In this document: positions 23,617-31,659 of the stretch, in pieces | Layout: each line of letters opens with the position of its first letter | How positions within the stretch are numbered: the first letter of the stretch is position 1 | Assembly (NCBI GenBank): GCA_020852055.1 | Contig: JADZBP010000276.1 | Coordinates: 1 to 38,004 of the forward strand | Origin: Candidatus Latescibacterota bacterium | GTDB taxonomy: Bacteria > Latescibacterota > UBA2968 > UBA8231 | DNA: 38,004 bases | Reading direction: 5' to 3' | Notes under the pieces: generated by a model | Seen by the model: only the letters and a program-made list of their open reading frames with translations | Told to the model about the DNA's origin: nothing | The model's database searches: none | Position numbers and translations under genes: made by a program

Positions 23617-23815
23617 GTCGTTGTGGTGCTAGTTGTATTGAGGTGCCCGTACTTTTCAAACTGGTCCTGCCCTTTGCTCTGTCATTAGGACTTATCGGCG
23701 TAATAAGAAATCACTTTAGAAAATGTGATCTAAGATGATATCAAGTAACACTAATTATATCGACGGGCAGGCGGGGAACTTCACCAAAAAGGAGTCGGCG
23801 AGGGGGAGAGAACAG
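23617..23815. other. AT-rich spacer upstream of the MerR-like gene
   Basis: About 200 bases without a convincing gene and clearly richer in A and T than the surroundings. On the minus strand TTGAAA and TACAAC with a 16-base spacer (about 23635-23662) could be the promoter of the regulator. An inverted repeat ATCAC/GTGAT with a 10-base gap lies at 23710-23729. Nothing else could be identified. Confidence 0.5.
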
Positions 23816-23843
23816 AAAAAGGTCTGCCCGAGGATGGGCAGAC
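23816..23843 (-). terminator. Intrinsic terminator of the glyoxalase gene
   Basis: GTCTGCCC and GGGCAGAC form an 8-bp stem around a 6-base loop. On the minus strand it is followed by TTTTT after two C. It lies about 30 bases after the glyoxalase stop. Confidence 0.75.
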
Positions 23844-23874
23844 CCGAATATCAGGGTGAGAACAATATAGAATG

Positions 23875-24252
23875 CTAGTCTTCGAGGAGCTCGACCTCGT
23901 ACCCATCCGGATCGTCGATGAAGGCCATCTTGCGGCCGGCTGGGAACTGGGTCCGCCAGTCACCGGGCCAGATCGACACACCGTTCTTCTCGAGGGTGTC
24001 GCAGCAGGCGATCAGATCGGGGACCGCGATGGCCAGGTGCATCAGGTCGGCCGGAACCTTCAACTGATAATCGGCCGACCAGGTGAGTTCGAGGGTATGT
24101 TCGTTTCCGGGCAACTCAAGGTGCGCGACATGGTTCCCCGCCGGGGATTTGTCGGTCCGGCTGCGGACAACAAAGCCCAGGTGTTTACTGTACCACTCGA
24201 TGGAGCGATCCAGATCGCCGACGCGGATGCGGGTGTGCAGGAAACGGGCCAT
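23875..24252 (-). CDS. gloA: Lactoylglutathione lyase (glyoxalase I) family protein
   Basis: A 125-aa protein of the vicinal oxygen chelate fold. It has the paired motifs HTRIRVGDLDRSIEWY and MHLAIAVPDL expected in glyoxalase I, with metal ligands H6, E55, H72 and E121. Glyoxalase I turns the hemithioacetal of methylglyoxal and glutathione (or another thiol) into S-lactoylthiol. The final DDPDGYEVELLE segment matches the bacterial enzyme. The ATG at 24252 follows an AAAGG sequence; longer frames upstream were rejected because they run through the zinc-ribbon gene. Confidence 0.9.
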   Translation of the reverse strand: MARFLHTRIRVGDLDRSIEWYSKHLGFVVRSRTDKSPAGNHVAHLELPGNEHTLELTWSADYQLKVPADLMHLAIAVPDLIACCDTLEKNGVSIWPGDWRTQFPAGRKMAFIDDPDGYEVELLED

Positions 24253-24275
24253 TGGGGGGCCTTTCTGTGAAGGGG

Positions 24276-24584
24276 TTACCAGCTGCGGCGGTAGGACCAG
24301 AACGACCCTTTGGGGTTCTGTTCCTCGCTGAGCTGAGGGATGGGGTGCTGGCAGAAAGGGCAAGTGCGCAGACCGCGCAGGATCTGGGTGCTGCATTGGG
24401 GGCAGGGGTAGCTGAGTTGGAAAGCGAGGAAAAGTGCGAAGGGCCCCAGGAACAGGGCATAGGCTGCCCAGTGGGCCTGATTGCCGCCACGCGAACGGGC
24501 GACCAGGAAACCCACCAGGCCACACCCCAACCACAGGGTGCCGGCAACGAGTGCCATCAGCAAGAGTACATCGACAAGTTCCAT
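24276..24584 (-). CDS. Small membrane protein with a zinc ribbon
   Basis: A 102-aa protein with two N-terminal helices (about 5-28 and 39-58) and then a zinc ribbon, CPQC at 61-64 and CPFC at 75-78. The tail is polar. Proteins of this layout (short transmembrane part with a C-terminal zinc ribbon) are common, and the function is not known. It lies 23 bases upstream of the glyoxalase gene on the same strand and may be co-transcribed. Confidence 0.8.
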   Translation of the reverse strand: MELVDVLLLMALVAGTLWLGCGLVGFLVARSRGGNQAHWAAYALFLGPFALFLAFQLSYPCPQCSTQILRGLRTCPFCQHPIPQLSEEQNPKGSFWSYRRSW

Positions 24585-24662
24585 GGCGCTTCCCTTGCGC
24601 CCCGGATGGGGGGCCGTAGTTTTGAGGGATCAGGCGCGGATGGGCGGGGCTGGGAGAGGCAC

Positions 24663-24690
24663 AAAAAAAGCCAGGCTCACGGTGCGCCTG
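24663..24690 (-). terminator. Terminator of tRNA-Leu
   Basis: CAGGC and GCCTG form a short stem around a 9-base loop. On the minus strand it is followed, after two bases, by seven T (A-run 24663-24669). It lies about 25 bases beyond the tRNA 3' end. Confidence 0.65.
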
Positions 24691-24713
24691 ACTCGGGTGA
24701 AGCTAAGAAATTC

Positions 24714-24800
24714 TGGTGCCGAAGAGAGGACTCGAACCTCCACGGGGGAACCCCCACTACGCCCTGAACGTAGCGCGTCTACCAATTTCGCCACTTCGGC
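24714..24800 (-). tRNA. tRNA-Leu (anticodon CAG)
   Basis: A class II tRNA with acceptor GCCGAAG pairing with CTTCGGC, an anticodon stem CTACG/CGTAG with loop TTCAGGG (anticodon CAG), a long variable arm with GGGGG/CCCCC, and an encoded 3' CCA (24716-24714). Confidence 0.96.
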
Positions 24801-24815
24801 GTCCAGTGGGTGATA

Positions 24816-24844
24816 AATAAAGGCCAATCGGCAGGGATCGTCAA
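24816..24844 (-). promoter_or_regulatory. Likely promoter of tRNA-Leu
   Basis: On the minus strand TTGACG (24844-24839) and TTTATT (24821-24816) with a 17-base spacer. The -10 element ends 16 bases before the tRNA 5' end. Confidence 0.6.
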
Positions 24845-24871
24845 GGGCTTTGTCGCCAACGAAGGCAGGTT

Positions 24872-25351
24872 ATGGCAGGAAAAGAGCCGGCAGCCAAAGA
24901 AGGAATCAAGATCATCGCCACCAACCGCAAGGCGCGCCACGATTACGAGGTGCTGGACTCGTTCGAAGCGGGCATCTCCCTGCTGGGCAGCGAGGTCAAG
25001 GCGGTGCGCGAAGGGCGGGTCACCCTCAAGGATAGTTACGCCGTGGTGCAGCGAGGGGAGGTGTTTCTGCAGAAGGTGCACATCGACCACTACAGCCCGG
25101 CCAGCCGGTTCAACCACGAGCTGGAGCGACCGCGCAAGTTGTTGTTGCATCGCTGGGAGATCAATCGCTTGCTGGGCCAGGCGCAACAAAAGGGCCTGAC
25201 CATGGTGCCCTTGAAGATCTATTTCAAACGCGGGCGCGCCAAGGTGGAATTGGCCCTGGTGCGGGGTAAGAAGGAATACGACAACCGAGAGTCCATCGCC
25301 AAACGGGATGCCGACCGCGCCATCGACCGCGAGTTGAGGGCCCGGCAGTGA
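24872..25351 (+). CDS. smpB: SsrA-binding protein SmpB
   Basis: A 159-aa partner of tmRNA in ribosome rescue. It begins with the conserved NRKARHDYEVLDSFEAGISLLGSE-type block and has GRVTLKDSYAVV, then HRWEINRLLGQ, PLKIYFKRGRAKVELALVRGKKEYD and a basic C-terminal tail, all usual for SmpB. Full length. The stop overlaps the GTG start of the next gene (GTGA). It is divergent from tRNA-Leu; the spacer of 71 bases must hold both promoters. Confidence 0.97.
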   Translation: MAGKEPAAKEGIKIIATNRKARHDYEVLDSFEAGISLLGSEVKAVREGRVTLKDSYAVVQRGEVFLQKVHIDHYSPASRFNHELERPRKLLLHRWEINRLLGQAQQKGLTMVPLKIYFKRGRAKVELALVRGKKEYDNRESIAKRDADRAIDRELRARQ

Positions 25352-26178
25352 GCGAGACGGGGCAGAAGGGCGGGGCTTCCTGCGGCAAATGCGGCGGCGG
25401 CGGGCTCCTCTACGATCCGAGGGTGGAGGCCGGCCGCCACGGGGATCTGCGGGTCTGTACCTGCGTGGAGGCGGAGTGCCAGTGTGAGGGCCGGGCGCCC
25501 TTTTATTTCTGGGATGACCAGGCGCGCAACCAGCGCTGCAGTTGCTGGCCCTTCCGCCGACGCCTCACTGAGGTCAAACGCCTGTTCCGCGACGCCGACA
25601 TCCCCGAACGCTACCGCTGGAAATTCCAGGAGGACTTCCACCACCTCACCCCCGACGGCGTGCCGGTCCGCATCGCCCAGGACGCCCGCCTGTACGTCTC
25701 CACCCTCATCGACAACGACCGCGAACCTGAACGCGGCTTCCTGTTGCATGGGCGACCGGGCACCGGCAAGACCCTCCTAAGTTGTATCATGCTCAACGAA
25801 CTGATCCTCAACCGCCGGCGGCCGGGCCGGTTCCTCAACCTGTCCAAGTACCTGCAGCAGCTTCGCGATACCTATTCCGAGGACAGCGACAACTACGGTC
25901 AGACCTGGCGGATCATCGAAACCCTGGGCAAGATGCCGTACCTGATCATCGACGATTTCGGGGTGCAGCGCGGCACCGAATGGGCCAAAGAAGTGCTCTA
26001 TGACCTGGTCGATACCCGGTATGCGGAAAAGCGGTTCACGGTGATCACCACCAACCAGCCCCTAGGGGAATTGCAACAGCTTTCCCAGGGACGGATTTAT
26101 TCGCGCTTGCTCGAGATGTGCAAGCTGGTGGAGATGGAGGGCGAGGATTTCCGCCAGCATCTCCAGCCCAAGGTCTGA
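25348..26178 (+). CDS. DnaC-like AAA+ ATPase with cysteine-rich N-terminus
   Basis: A 276-aa protein. The N-terminal 70 residues hold eight cysteines in pairs (C12, C15, C37, C39, C44, C46, C64, C66), suggesting zinc binding. The ATPase part is of the DnaC/IstB type: Walker A HGRPGTGKT at 134-142, Walker B LIIDDFG at 199-205 and a sensor-1 TTNQPL segment. DnaC-type proteins load the replicative helicase; no DnaB, DnaA or transposase gene is nearby, so a general helicase-loader role is only an inference. GTG start, overlapping the smpB stop. Confidence 0.87.
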   Translation: MSETGQKGGASCGKCGGGGLLYDPRVEAGRHGDLRVCTCVEAECQCEGRAPFYFWDDQARNQRCSCWPFRRRLTEVKRLFRDADIPERYRWKFQEDFHHLTPDGVPVRIAQDARLYVSTLIDNDREPERGFLLHGRPGTGKTLLSCIMLNELILNRRRPGRFLNLSKYLQQLRDTYSEDSDNYGQTWRIIETLGKMPYLIIDDFGVQRGTEWAKEVLYDLVDTRYAEKRFTVITTNQPLGELQQLSQGRIYSRLLEMCKLVEMEGEDFRQHLQPKV

Positions 26179-26190
26179 GGGAGGTGCAAG

Positions 26191-26916
26191 ATGGCAGGGC
26201 AGCGCGGTGACGGTCGGGCCTTCGACGAAGTGCGGCCGGTGCAGATCACCCGGAGTTACCTGAACACGGCGCCTGGTTCGGTGCTCATCGAGATGGGGCA
26301 CACCAAGGTGATCTGCACCGCTTCGGTCGAGCAGGCCGTGCCGCCTTTTCGGGCCGGATCGGGGGCGGGATGGCTGACCGCCGAATACGGGATGCTGCCG
26401 GGGTGTTCGCCGCGGCGTATCCCGCGCGATGGGGGGCGCCCTAACGGCCGGGCCCAGGAGATCCAGCGCCTGATCGGCCGGTCGCTGCGGGCGGCCATTG
26501 ACCTCAAGGCCCTCGGCGAGCGGACGATCTACATCGACTGCGACGTGATCCAGGCCGATGGTGGCACCCGCACGGCGGCCATCACCGGCGGGTACGTGGC
26601 GCTGGCCGAGGCGGTTGCCAAACTGTTGGCCAAGGGCGACCTGACAGCCAATCCCCTCCAGCACGCCATCGCCGCCGTCAGTGTGGGGGTGGTGGCCGGG
26701 GAGGTGATGCTGGATCTGTGTTACGCCGAGGATTCGCGCGCCGAGACCGATATGAATGTGGTGATGCGCGCCGACGGCGGCATCATCGAGGTGCAGGGCA
26801 CCGCCGAGGGCCAGCCCTTCAGCCGGCTTGCCGCCGAGGCGATGCTCGACCTGGCTGGTGCGGGCATCACCGCCCTGCAGCAGCGCCAACAGGAAGTCCT
26901 GCAAGGTCTGTTTTGA
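26191..26916 (+). CDS. rph: Ribonuclease PH
   Basis: A 241-aa phosphorolytic 3'-5' exonuclease that trims tRNA 3' ends. Family blocks present: [28 protein letters not shown] near the N-terminus, LTAEYGMLP, the [18 protein letters not shown] block, and the [18 protein letters not shown] block with the catalytic acidic residues. Length is usual. A GGGAGG Shine-Dalgarno sequence precedes the ATG, 12 bases after the DnaC-like gene. Confidence 0.97.
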   Translation: MAGQRGDGRAFDEVRPVQITRSYLNTAPGSVLIEMGHTKVICTASVEQAVPPFRAGSGAGWLTAEYGMLPGCSPRRIPRDGGRPNGRAQEIQRLIGRSLRAAIDLKALGERTIYIDCDVIQADGGTRTAAITGGYVALAEAVAKLLAKGDLTANPLQHAIAAVSVGVVAGEVMLDLCYAEDSRAETDMNVVMRADGGIIEVQGTAEGQPFSRLAAEAMLDLAGAGITALQQRQQEVLQGLF

Positions 26917-26946
26917 CAGTAGGATAGGTCCCGGTCGAGAAAAATC

Positions 26947-26975
26947 TTGACAGCTTCCTCGACCCCCTCTATGTT
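26947..26975 (+). promoter_or_regulatory. Near-consensus promoter of the sigma factor gene
   Basis: TTGACA (26947-26952), a spacer of exactly 17 bases, and TATGTT (26970-26975). It lies 68 bases before the sigma factor start. This E. coli-like form differs from the -33/-7 type known from Bacteroidota. Confidence 0.7.
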
Positions 26976-27043
26976 AATTACCAACTCCGCAAGACTGCGT
27001 CGTTTCCACTTCCAAGCCCTAACCTCAACCGAAGGACAGGCAG

Positions 27044-27904
27044 ATGGCTGAAATGCCGAAGTTACCGTTCTGGGATCTGGAGGATTCGCTGGGGAGTTAT
27101 CTGGCCGAGATTGCCGGCTCCAAGCCTCTTTCCGCAGCCGAAGAGGTGGAGCTGGCCCGCCGGATCAAACAAGGGGACGAGGAGGCGCGCAACGCACTGG
27201 TGGAAGCCAATCTCCGCTTTGTCGTCAGCGTGGCGAAGGAATACCAGAACCGCGGTGTGCCCTTGGCTGATCTGATCAGCGCCGGCAATATGGGACTGAT
27301 CACGGCGGCAGAGCGGTTTGACGAAAACAAAGGATTCAAGTTTATTTCCTACGCGGTCTGGTGGATCCGGCAGGCCATTCTCCAGACCCTGGCGGAGCAG
27401 TCGCGCACCGTGCGTCTGCCGCTGAACAAGATTGGCCTCCTGTACAAGATCTCGAAGGCGTCGCGCATGCTGCAGCAGACCCGCGAGGACGCGCCCCAGC
27501 CGGAGGAGATCGCCCAGGAGTTGGATTTGCCGGTCGAGGAGATCAAGGAAACGATGCTCTGCGGCCGTTCGGTGCGCTCCCTCGACGCCTCATTCAGGGA
27601 CGAGGAAGACCACAGCCTGCTTGACGTGCTGCCCGATGACCGGCAGGAATCCCCGGAAAACCTGGTGATGCGGGGGTGCCTGCGGGGGCAGATCGACATG
27701 GCGTTGCGCACCCTGGTAGGCCGCGAGGCGGAGATCCTCAAGCTCTATTTTGGCCTCGACGGCGAGGAACCCATGACCCTGGATCAGATCGGGGCCCGTT
27801 TTGACCTCACCCGGGAACGGGTGCGGCAGATCAAGGAAAAAGCCCTGCTCCGGCTGCGCCACCCCAGCCGGTGTGACCAGCTGCGAACCTACAGCCGGGC
27901 CTGA
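27044..27904 (+). CDS. Sigma-70 family RNA polymerase sigma factor, short primary type
   Basis: A 286-aa sigma factor with regions 1.2, 2, 3 and 4 and no long N-terminal region 1.1. Region 2 has ANLRFVVSVAKEYQNRG and DENKGFKFISYAVWWIRQAI; region 3 LAEQSRTVRLPLNK; region 4 DQIGARFDLTRERVRQIKEKALLRLR. The size and the sequence around SLLDVLPDD resemble the primary sigma factors of Bacteroidota and related phyla. Whether it is the main or a stationary-phase type sigma factor cannot be told here. It follows a strong promoter. Confidence 0.93.
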   Translation: MAEMPKLPFWDLEDSLGSYLAEIAGSKPLSAAEEVELARRIKQGDEEARNALVEANLRFVVSVAKEYQNRGVPLADLISAGNMGLITAAERFDENKGFKFISYAVWWIRQAILQTLAEQSRTVRLPLNKIGLLYKISKASRMLQQTREDAPQPEEIAQELDLPVEEIKETMLCGRSVRSLDASFRDEEDHSLLDVLPDDRQESPENLVMRGCLRGQIDMALRTLVGREAEILKLYFGLDGEEPMTLDQIGARFDLTRERVRQIKEKALLRLRHPSRCDQLRTYSRA

Positions 27905-27968
27905 AACATGGTGGCAGATCTCCCTTCCCCAGCCTCCCCTGCTCCCCTTTGTGCAAACGGAGGCATCG

Positions 27969-28127
27969 ATGGCTGCCGAAACATCGGAGGAGGAATTGCT
28001 CCGTTCGATAGAAGAGGTAGAAGCCAGGATCCAGAAGTTCCGTAAGAAGGTGCGGGCAGTCCTGGCCTCCGTACAAACGGAAGGCCAGAGCGCTGCTGCG
28101 GCGAATCCTCCCCAGACCAAGGGGTAG
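27969..28127 (+). CDS. 52-aa coiled-coil protein, likely real
   Basis: A short ORF with GGAGG seven bases before its ATG. The first half (EEELLRSIEEVEARIQKFRKK) is a charged amphipathic helix that may form a coiled coil; the rest is small and polar. It lies 64 bases after the sigma factor gene and ends just before a strong terminator, so it probably closes that transcript. Function unknown; an interaction with the sigma factor is speculation. Confidence 0.65.
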   Translation: MAAETSEEELLRSIEEVEARIQKFRKKVRAVLASVQTEGQSAAAANPPQTKG

Positions 28128-28144
28128 GGTCAACAACACCGATC

Positions 28145-28185
28145 AAAAGAGGGGATAGCGTTGCTGTCTCCTCTTTTTTATTTTC
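28145..28185 (+). terminator. Intrinsic terminator after the sigma factor unit
   Basis: AAAAGAGGGGATAGC pairs with GCTGTCTCCTCTTTT (one mismatch, one G-T pair) around GTT, followed by a T-rich run ending about 28185. Confidence 0.8.
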
Positions 28186-28216
28186 TGCAGGTCCGGACAC
28201 CCCGCCAAAGGCCGCT

Positions 28217-29950
28217 ATGCAATCGCTCAGCGAAAAAGAACTCCTGCAGATCTGCCGCAAGTACGAATTCGCCTGCCCGGTGTGTGAAGCGCGCAATACC
28301 TTCTTCCGCCTCAAGCCGGATATCTGCCGGCCCGGGGACCAGGAGGGCGACGGCCACCCACGGGCCTGGCGCTGGACCAAGGCCGGGTTCGATTCCCTCG
28401 ATCCCAAGCAGTTTTTCTGGGCCATCTGCCAGAAGTGCCGTTTCGCCGGCGAACTGGACGACCCCGAGTTCCGCGCCGCGGAGAAGGACGCCGAAGGGTT
28501 CAAGGCGCAGTATGCGGCGGCGGCGCTGGACCGGTTGGTGGCCGGCACCCTGGCGGGCAAGTCGGCGGTGCAGGCCCTGGGCAAGATGATCAACCCCAAG
28601 GATGCCTTCGCCACGGTGGTGGCGCAATTCCATCTGGGCATCTTCAGCCATTGCCTGCACCAGCGCATCGCCCCGGGTAATCTGGCCCGCTATTACCTGC
28701 GTCTGGCCTGGACCTTCCGCGACCTGGAAACCTACTATGCCGGGTCGAATGTCGAGGCGGTGCGCAAACAACTGGACGCGATTGAGGACCGCTGGAACGC
28801 CGAGATCCCCAAACACAAAGACTATCCCCAGGTTCCCGAACTGGTGCGCGACGAGATCGCGGCGCTGCGCTTGAGCCGGACCTACTTTCAGCGCAACTAC
28901 GAGACCCTGCGCGAGTCGGGGCAGGAGGCCGAGCTGCGGCTGCGCGGGCTGTTGGCCGAGATCGCCTACCGGATCTACCTGCTGACCAATATCGAAGACG
29001 ATTACCGCACGGCCCTGAGTTTCTTCAGCGGCGTCATGCAGCAGTGCCAGTCCATCGTCAACGATAAAAGCATCATGGGCGGCATCGTCAACAAGGCCCG
29101 CGGGGTGCTCGATGTGGCGAAGGACCGGGCCCGCGAGTTGCGCGAGTTACACAAGGAACGAGGGCCCGGAATCGGGGCGACGTCGGCGGTTGCTGCGGCG
29201 CCCGCCGCCAAAGAGGCGGAGAAAGCGGTCCCGCCGGCCAAAGCGGCGCCGGCGCCGGCGCCAGCGCCAGCGCCAGCTGCGGTCGCGGAGAAACCGGCTG
29301 GGCCGGTAAACGGGGCCAGCCGCGCTGAGGTGGACCAGCTCACCCGCCAGGTCAGTCTCTTCAAGGAGGAAAACTCCGCCCTCAAAGAGCGGGTCAAGGT
29401 GCTGGAGGAGGACAACGAGAAGTGGCGCCAGGTGCTGGGCAAGGACCCCCTGACCGGGCTGCCCAACCGGATCTTCCTCTTTCGCATCTCCCTGCCCAAG
29501 ATCATCCGCACCGTGGCCGAGAGCGGCCCGCTGTCCTGCATTGGACTGGGCCTCGACCAGGTGGCCAAGATCAACCTGGAGCAGGGTTGGCCTATGGGCG
29601 ACCGCATGTTGCAGGAGGCGGTCAAGGCCCTGCGCGCGCTCCTGGCTCAGGGCGAGGAACTGTACCGGCTCGAAGGGGTGAACTTTGCCATCTTCGGCAA
29701 GATGGGGAACCTCCAGGCCAAGCAGCGCGGGGTGGATCTGCGCCGGCAGCTGGCCGGCGCCACCGTACAGGTGGAGAAGACCTCTATGCCCCTCACCTCC
29801 AGCCTGGGGGTGGTGACCGTTGAACGCCAGATCCTGCCGAGTCAAACGGAAGCCTCGGCGGCCGTGTTCCAGGCGGTCATCGAGATGCTCGGCAAGGCCA
29901 AACAGAAAGGGGGCAACACCGTCGAGGTGTACCCCAATACCCGTTTTTGA
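28217..29950 (+). CDS. Zinc-finger (DUF2225-like) protein with degenerate GGDEF domain
   Basis: A 577-aa protein in three parts. The N-terminal part (1-280) starts with a zinc site C20, C23, C71 and C74 and continues with helices including LARYYLRLAWTFRD, as in DUF2225 proteins. Residues about 325-380 are a low-complexity Ala/Pro/Lys linker with a short coiled coil after it. From residue 410 comes DPLTGLPNR, the usual opening of a diguanylate cyclase domain, but the active-site GGDEF is EGVNF (486-490), so catalysis is not expected. It may bind c-di-GMP or act as a scaffold. No signal peptide or transmembrane helix is seen, so it is cytoplasmic. Confidence 0.88.
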   Translation: MQSLSEKELLQICRKYEFACPVCEARNTFFRLKPDICRPGDQEGDGHPRAWRWTKAGFDSLDPKQFFWAICQKCRFAGELDDPEFRAAEKDAEGFKAQYAAAALDRLVAGTLAGKSAVQALGKMINPKDAFATVVAQFHLGIFSHCLHQRIAPGNLARYYLRLAWTFRDLETYYAGSNVEAVRKQLDAIEDRWNAEIPKHKDYPQVPELVRDEIAALRLSRTYFQRNYETLRESGQEAELRLRGLLAEIAYRIYLLTNIEDDYRTALSFFSGVMQQCQSIVNDKSIMGGIVNKARGVLDVAKDRARELRELHKERGPGIGATSAVAAAPAAKEAEKAVPPAKAAPAPAPAPAPAAVAEKPAGPVNGASRAEVDQLTRQVSLFKEENSALKERVKVLEEDNEKWRQVLGKDPLTGLPNRIFLFRISLPKIIRTVAESGPLSCIGLGLDQVAKINLEQGWPMGDRMLQEAVKALRALLAQGEELYRLEGVNFAIFGKMGNLQAKQRGVDLRRQLAGATVQVEKTSMPLTSSLGVVTVERQILPSQTEASAAVFQAVIEMLGKAKQKGGNTVEVYPNTRF

Positions 29951-29978
29951 GCGGATCTCAGCGCGAGAGGAAAACAAT

Positions 29979-30818
29979 ATGAAAAAGTGGGCTAGCGGCA
30001 TCTTTACTTCCATCCGCGGCGGTCTGGGGGCGGGTCTCGAATCGGTGCGGGATCTCGGAGTCTCGACCGTCCAGCTACACGCCCCGGCTGCGGACCACCG
30101 CTCCCCCGAACGCACCGCCCAGTTGCGGGAAGAGTTCGCCCGGGCCGGCATCGGGGTGACCGTGGTTTTCGCCGGCTTCGAGGACGACGACTACGCCACG
30201 GTAGAGCGGGTGAAGCAGACCGTGGGCCTGGTGCCCAAGGACCGCCGGGCGCGCCGGCTGGCTGAGGTGCTCGAGATCTCGGACTTTGCGCGCCGTCTCG
30301 AGGTCGAGGCCATCGGCATGCACCTCGGTTTTGTGCCACCCAACAGCGCCGACCCCGAATTCGACGCGGTGGTGGCGGTGACCCGCCAGGTGTGCGACCA
30401 CTGCGCCGGCAACCACCAGCGTTTCCATCTCGAGACCGGGCAGGAGACGGCCAAGGAACTGCTCCACTTCATCCAAGCCGTGGGCCGCGACAACCTGGCG
30501 GTGAACTTCGATCCGGCCAACATGATTCTCTACGGGGCAGGCAATCCGCTGGAGGCGCTGGACGTGGTTGGGCCCTATGTGAAAAGCGTGCACTGCAAGG
30601 ATGCCAGTTATACCCGCAAGCCGGGCCAGCCCTGGTACGAGGACGCCCCCCTGGGCCAGGGCGATGTGAACATCGAAGCCTGTCTGCGCAAGCTCAATGA
30701 GCTCGGGTACGCCGGGGCCTTGACCATCGAGCGGGAATACTCGCCCGACCAGGCCGGCGACCTCAAGGCGGCCCTGGCCCTGCTCGAAAGCCTGCGCGCC
30801 AAGATCCTGGGGGCCTGA
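29979..30818 (+). CDS. Sugar phosphate isomerase/epimerase (xylose isomerase-like TIM barrel)
   Basis: A 279-aa TIM-barrel protein of the AP-endonuclease 2/xylose isomerase-like superfamily. Likely metal ligands are E152 in HLETGQE, D178 in NFDPANM, H205 in SVHCKDA and E251 in TIEREY. The superfamily contains sugar, hydroxypyruvate and inositol isomerases, so the substrate cannot be fixed. An AGAGG Shine-Dalgarno sequence and ATG at 29979 mark the start; longer frames overlap the previous gene. Its stop shares one base with the next start (TGATG). Confidence 0.88.
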   Translation: MKKWASGIFTSIRGGLGAGLESVRDLGVSTVQLHAPAADHRSPERTAQLREEFARAGIGVTVVFAGFEDDDYATVERVKQTVGLVPKDRRARRLAEVLEISDFARRLEVEAIGMHLGFVPPNSADPEFDAVVAVTRQVCDHCAGNHQRFHLETGQETAKELLHFIQAVGRDNLAVNFDPANMILYGAGNPLEALDVVGPYVKSVHCKDASYTRKPGQPWYEDAPLGQGDVNIEACLRKLNELGYAGALTIEREYSPDQAGDLKAALALLESLRAKILGA

Positions 30819-31594
30819 TGGACGCTGCCCTGCAGGATCGGCTCGACCTGGCTCTGGAAGCGGCCTGGCAGGCGGGCCGCATCAGCCTGCGCTATTACCA
30901 GGCCGGGGTGCAGCCGGAGTGGAAGGCGGACGAATCCCCGGTCACGGTGGCCGACCGCGAGGCCGAGCAGAAGATCCGCCAATTGCTCGAACGCCACTTC
31001 CCGGAGGACGGTATCGTCGGCGAGGAATACGGCCGCCAGGAGGGATCGACCGGGTACCGCTGGCTCGTCGATCCCATCGACGGCACCAAGGCCTTTGTCC
31101 AGGGCGTGCCCCTCTACGGGGTCCTGATCGGCATCGAGACGCCGCAAGGGGTGGAGGCGGGGGTGGTGCTGCTGCCGGCTCTCGACGAGCTGATCTGGGC
31201 GGCCACGGGGGCCGGGTGCTGGTGGAACGGCCGGCGGGCGGCGGTTTCGAGGGTCGGCCAGTTGCGCGATGCCTGCCTGATCTACACCGAGGGGCGGAGT
31301 TTCGCCAAACACGGCCGGGGACCAGCCTGGGAGGCCTTGTGTCGGCACAGTCGGATTCAACGCGGCTGGGGCGATTGTTACGGCCATATCCTGGTGGCCA
31401 CCGGACGGGCCGAGGCCTGTTTCGATCCGGTGATGAATCCCTGGGACTGCGGGCCCCTGCTGCCCATCCTCCGCGAGGCGGGTGGCACCTTCACCGACTG
31501 GCAGGGGCAGGCCACGGTGTACGGCGAGGACGCCTTTTCCACCAACGGGACGATCTTTCCGGCGGTGATGGAGCACATCCGGGCCGGCCATTGA
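30818..31594 (+). CDS. Inositol monophosphatase family phosphatase
   Basis: A 258-aa Mg-dependent phosphatase with metal-site residues E69-E70, D85 and D88 in WLVDPIDGTKAF and D210 in NPWDCGP. The motif FGPEDGIVGEEYG-type segment before it is usual. Family members act on inositol phosphate, histidinol phosphate (HisN type), 3'-phosphoadenosine phosphate or fructose bisphosphate. The Trp-Asp motif and length fit the HisN branch, but the sugar neighbours allow another substrate. It overlaps the isomerase gene by one base and is followed by a terminator. Confidence 0.9.
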   Translation: MDAALQDRLDLALEAAWQAGRISLRYYQAGVQPEWKADESPVTVADREAEQKIRQLLERHFPEDGIVGEEYGRQEGSTGYRWLVDPIDGTKAFVQGVPLYGVLIGIETPQGVEAGVVLLPALDELIWAATGAGCWWNGRRAAVSRVGQLRDACLIYTEGRSFAKHGRGPAWEALCRHSRIQRGWGDCYGHILVATGRAEACFDPVMNPWDCGPLLPILREAGGTFTDWQGQATVYGEDAFSTNGTIFPAVMEHIRAGH

Positions 31595-31617
31595 ACCCCT
31601 GAGGCCGGACCCCGCAC

Positions 31618-31648
31618 AGCCCTTCACACCGAAGGGCTGTTTTTTTTT
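31618..31648 (+). terminator. Intrinsic terminator before rnr
   Basis: CAGCCCTTC and GAAGGGCTG form a perfect 9-bp stem around ACACC, followed by eight or nine T. The rnr Shine-Dalgarno sequence (GGAGG) starts directly at the end of the T-run, so rnr must have its own transcript or be read through. Confidence 0.88.
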
Positions 31649-31659
31649 GGAGGTGTGAT

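Noticed and set aside
23710..23729. CRP-type binding site
   Set aside because: The half-sites are inverted relative to the TGTGA-N6-TCACA consensus and the gap is 10 bases, so only the repeat itself is reported.
24253..24534. N-terminal extension of the glyoxalase
   Set aside because: It overlaps the zinc-ribbon gene in another frame and family members start at the ATG at 24252.
29240..29285. Short GC-rich repeats coding for Ala-Pro
   Set aside because: They are a coding low-complexity linker in the DUF2225-like/GGDEF protein, not a CRISPR array or mobile repeat.
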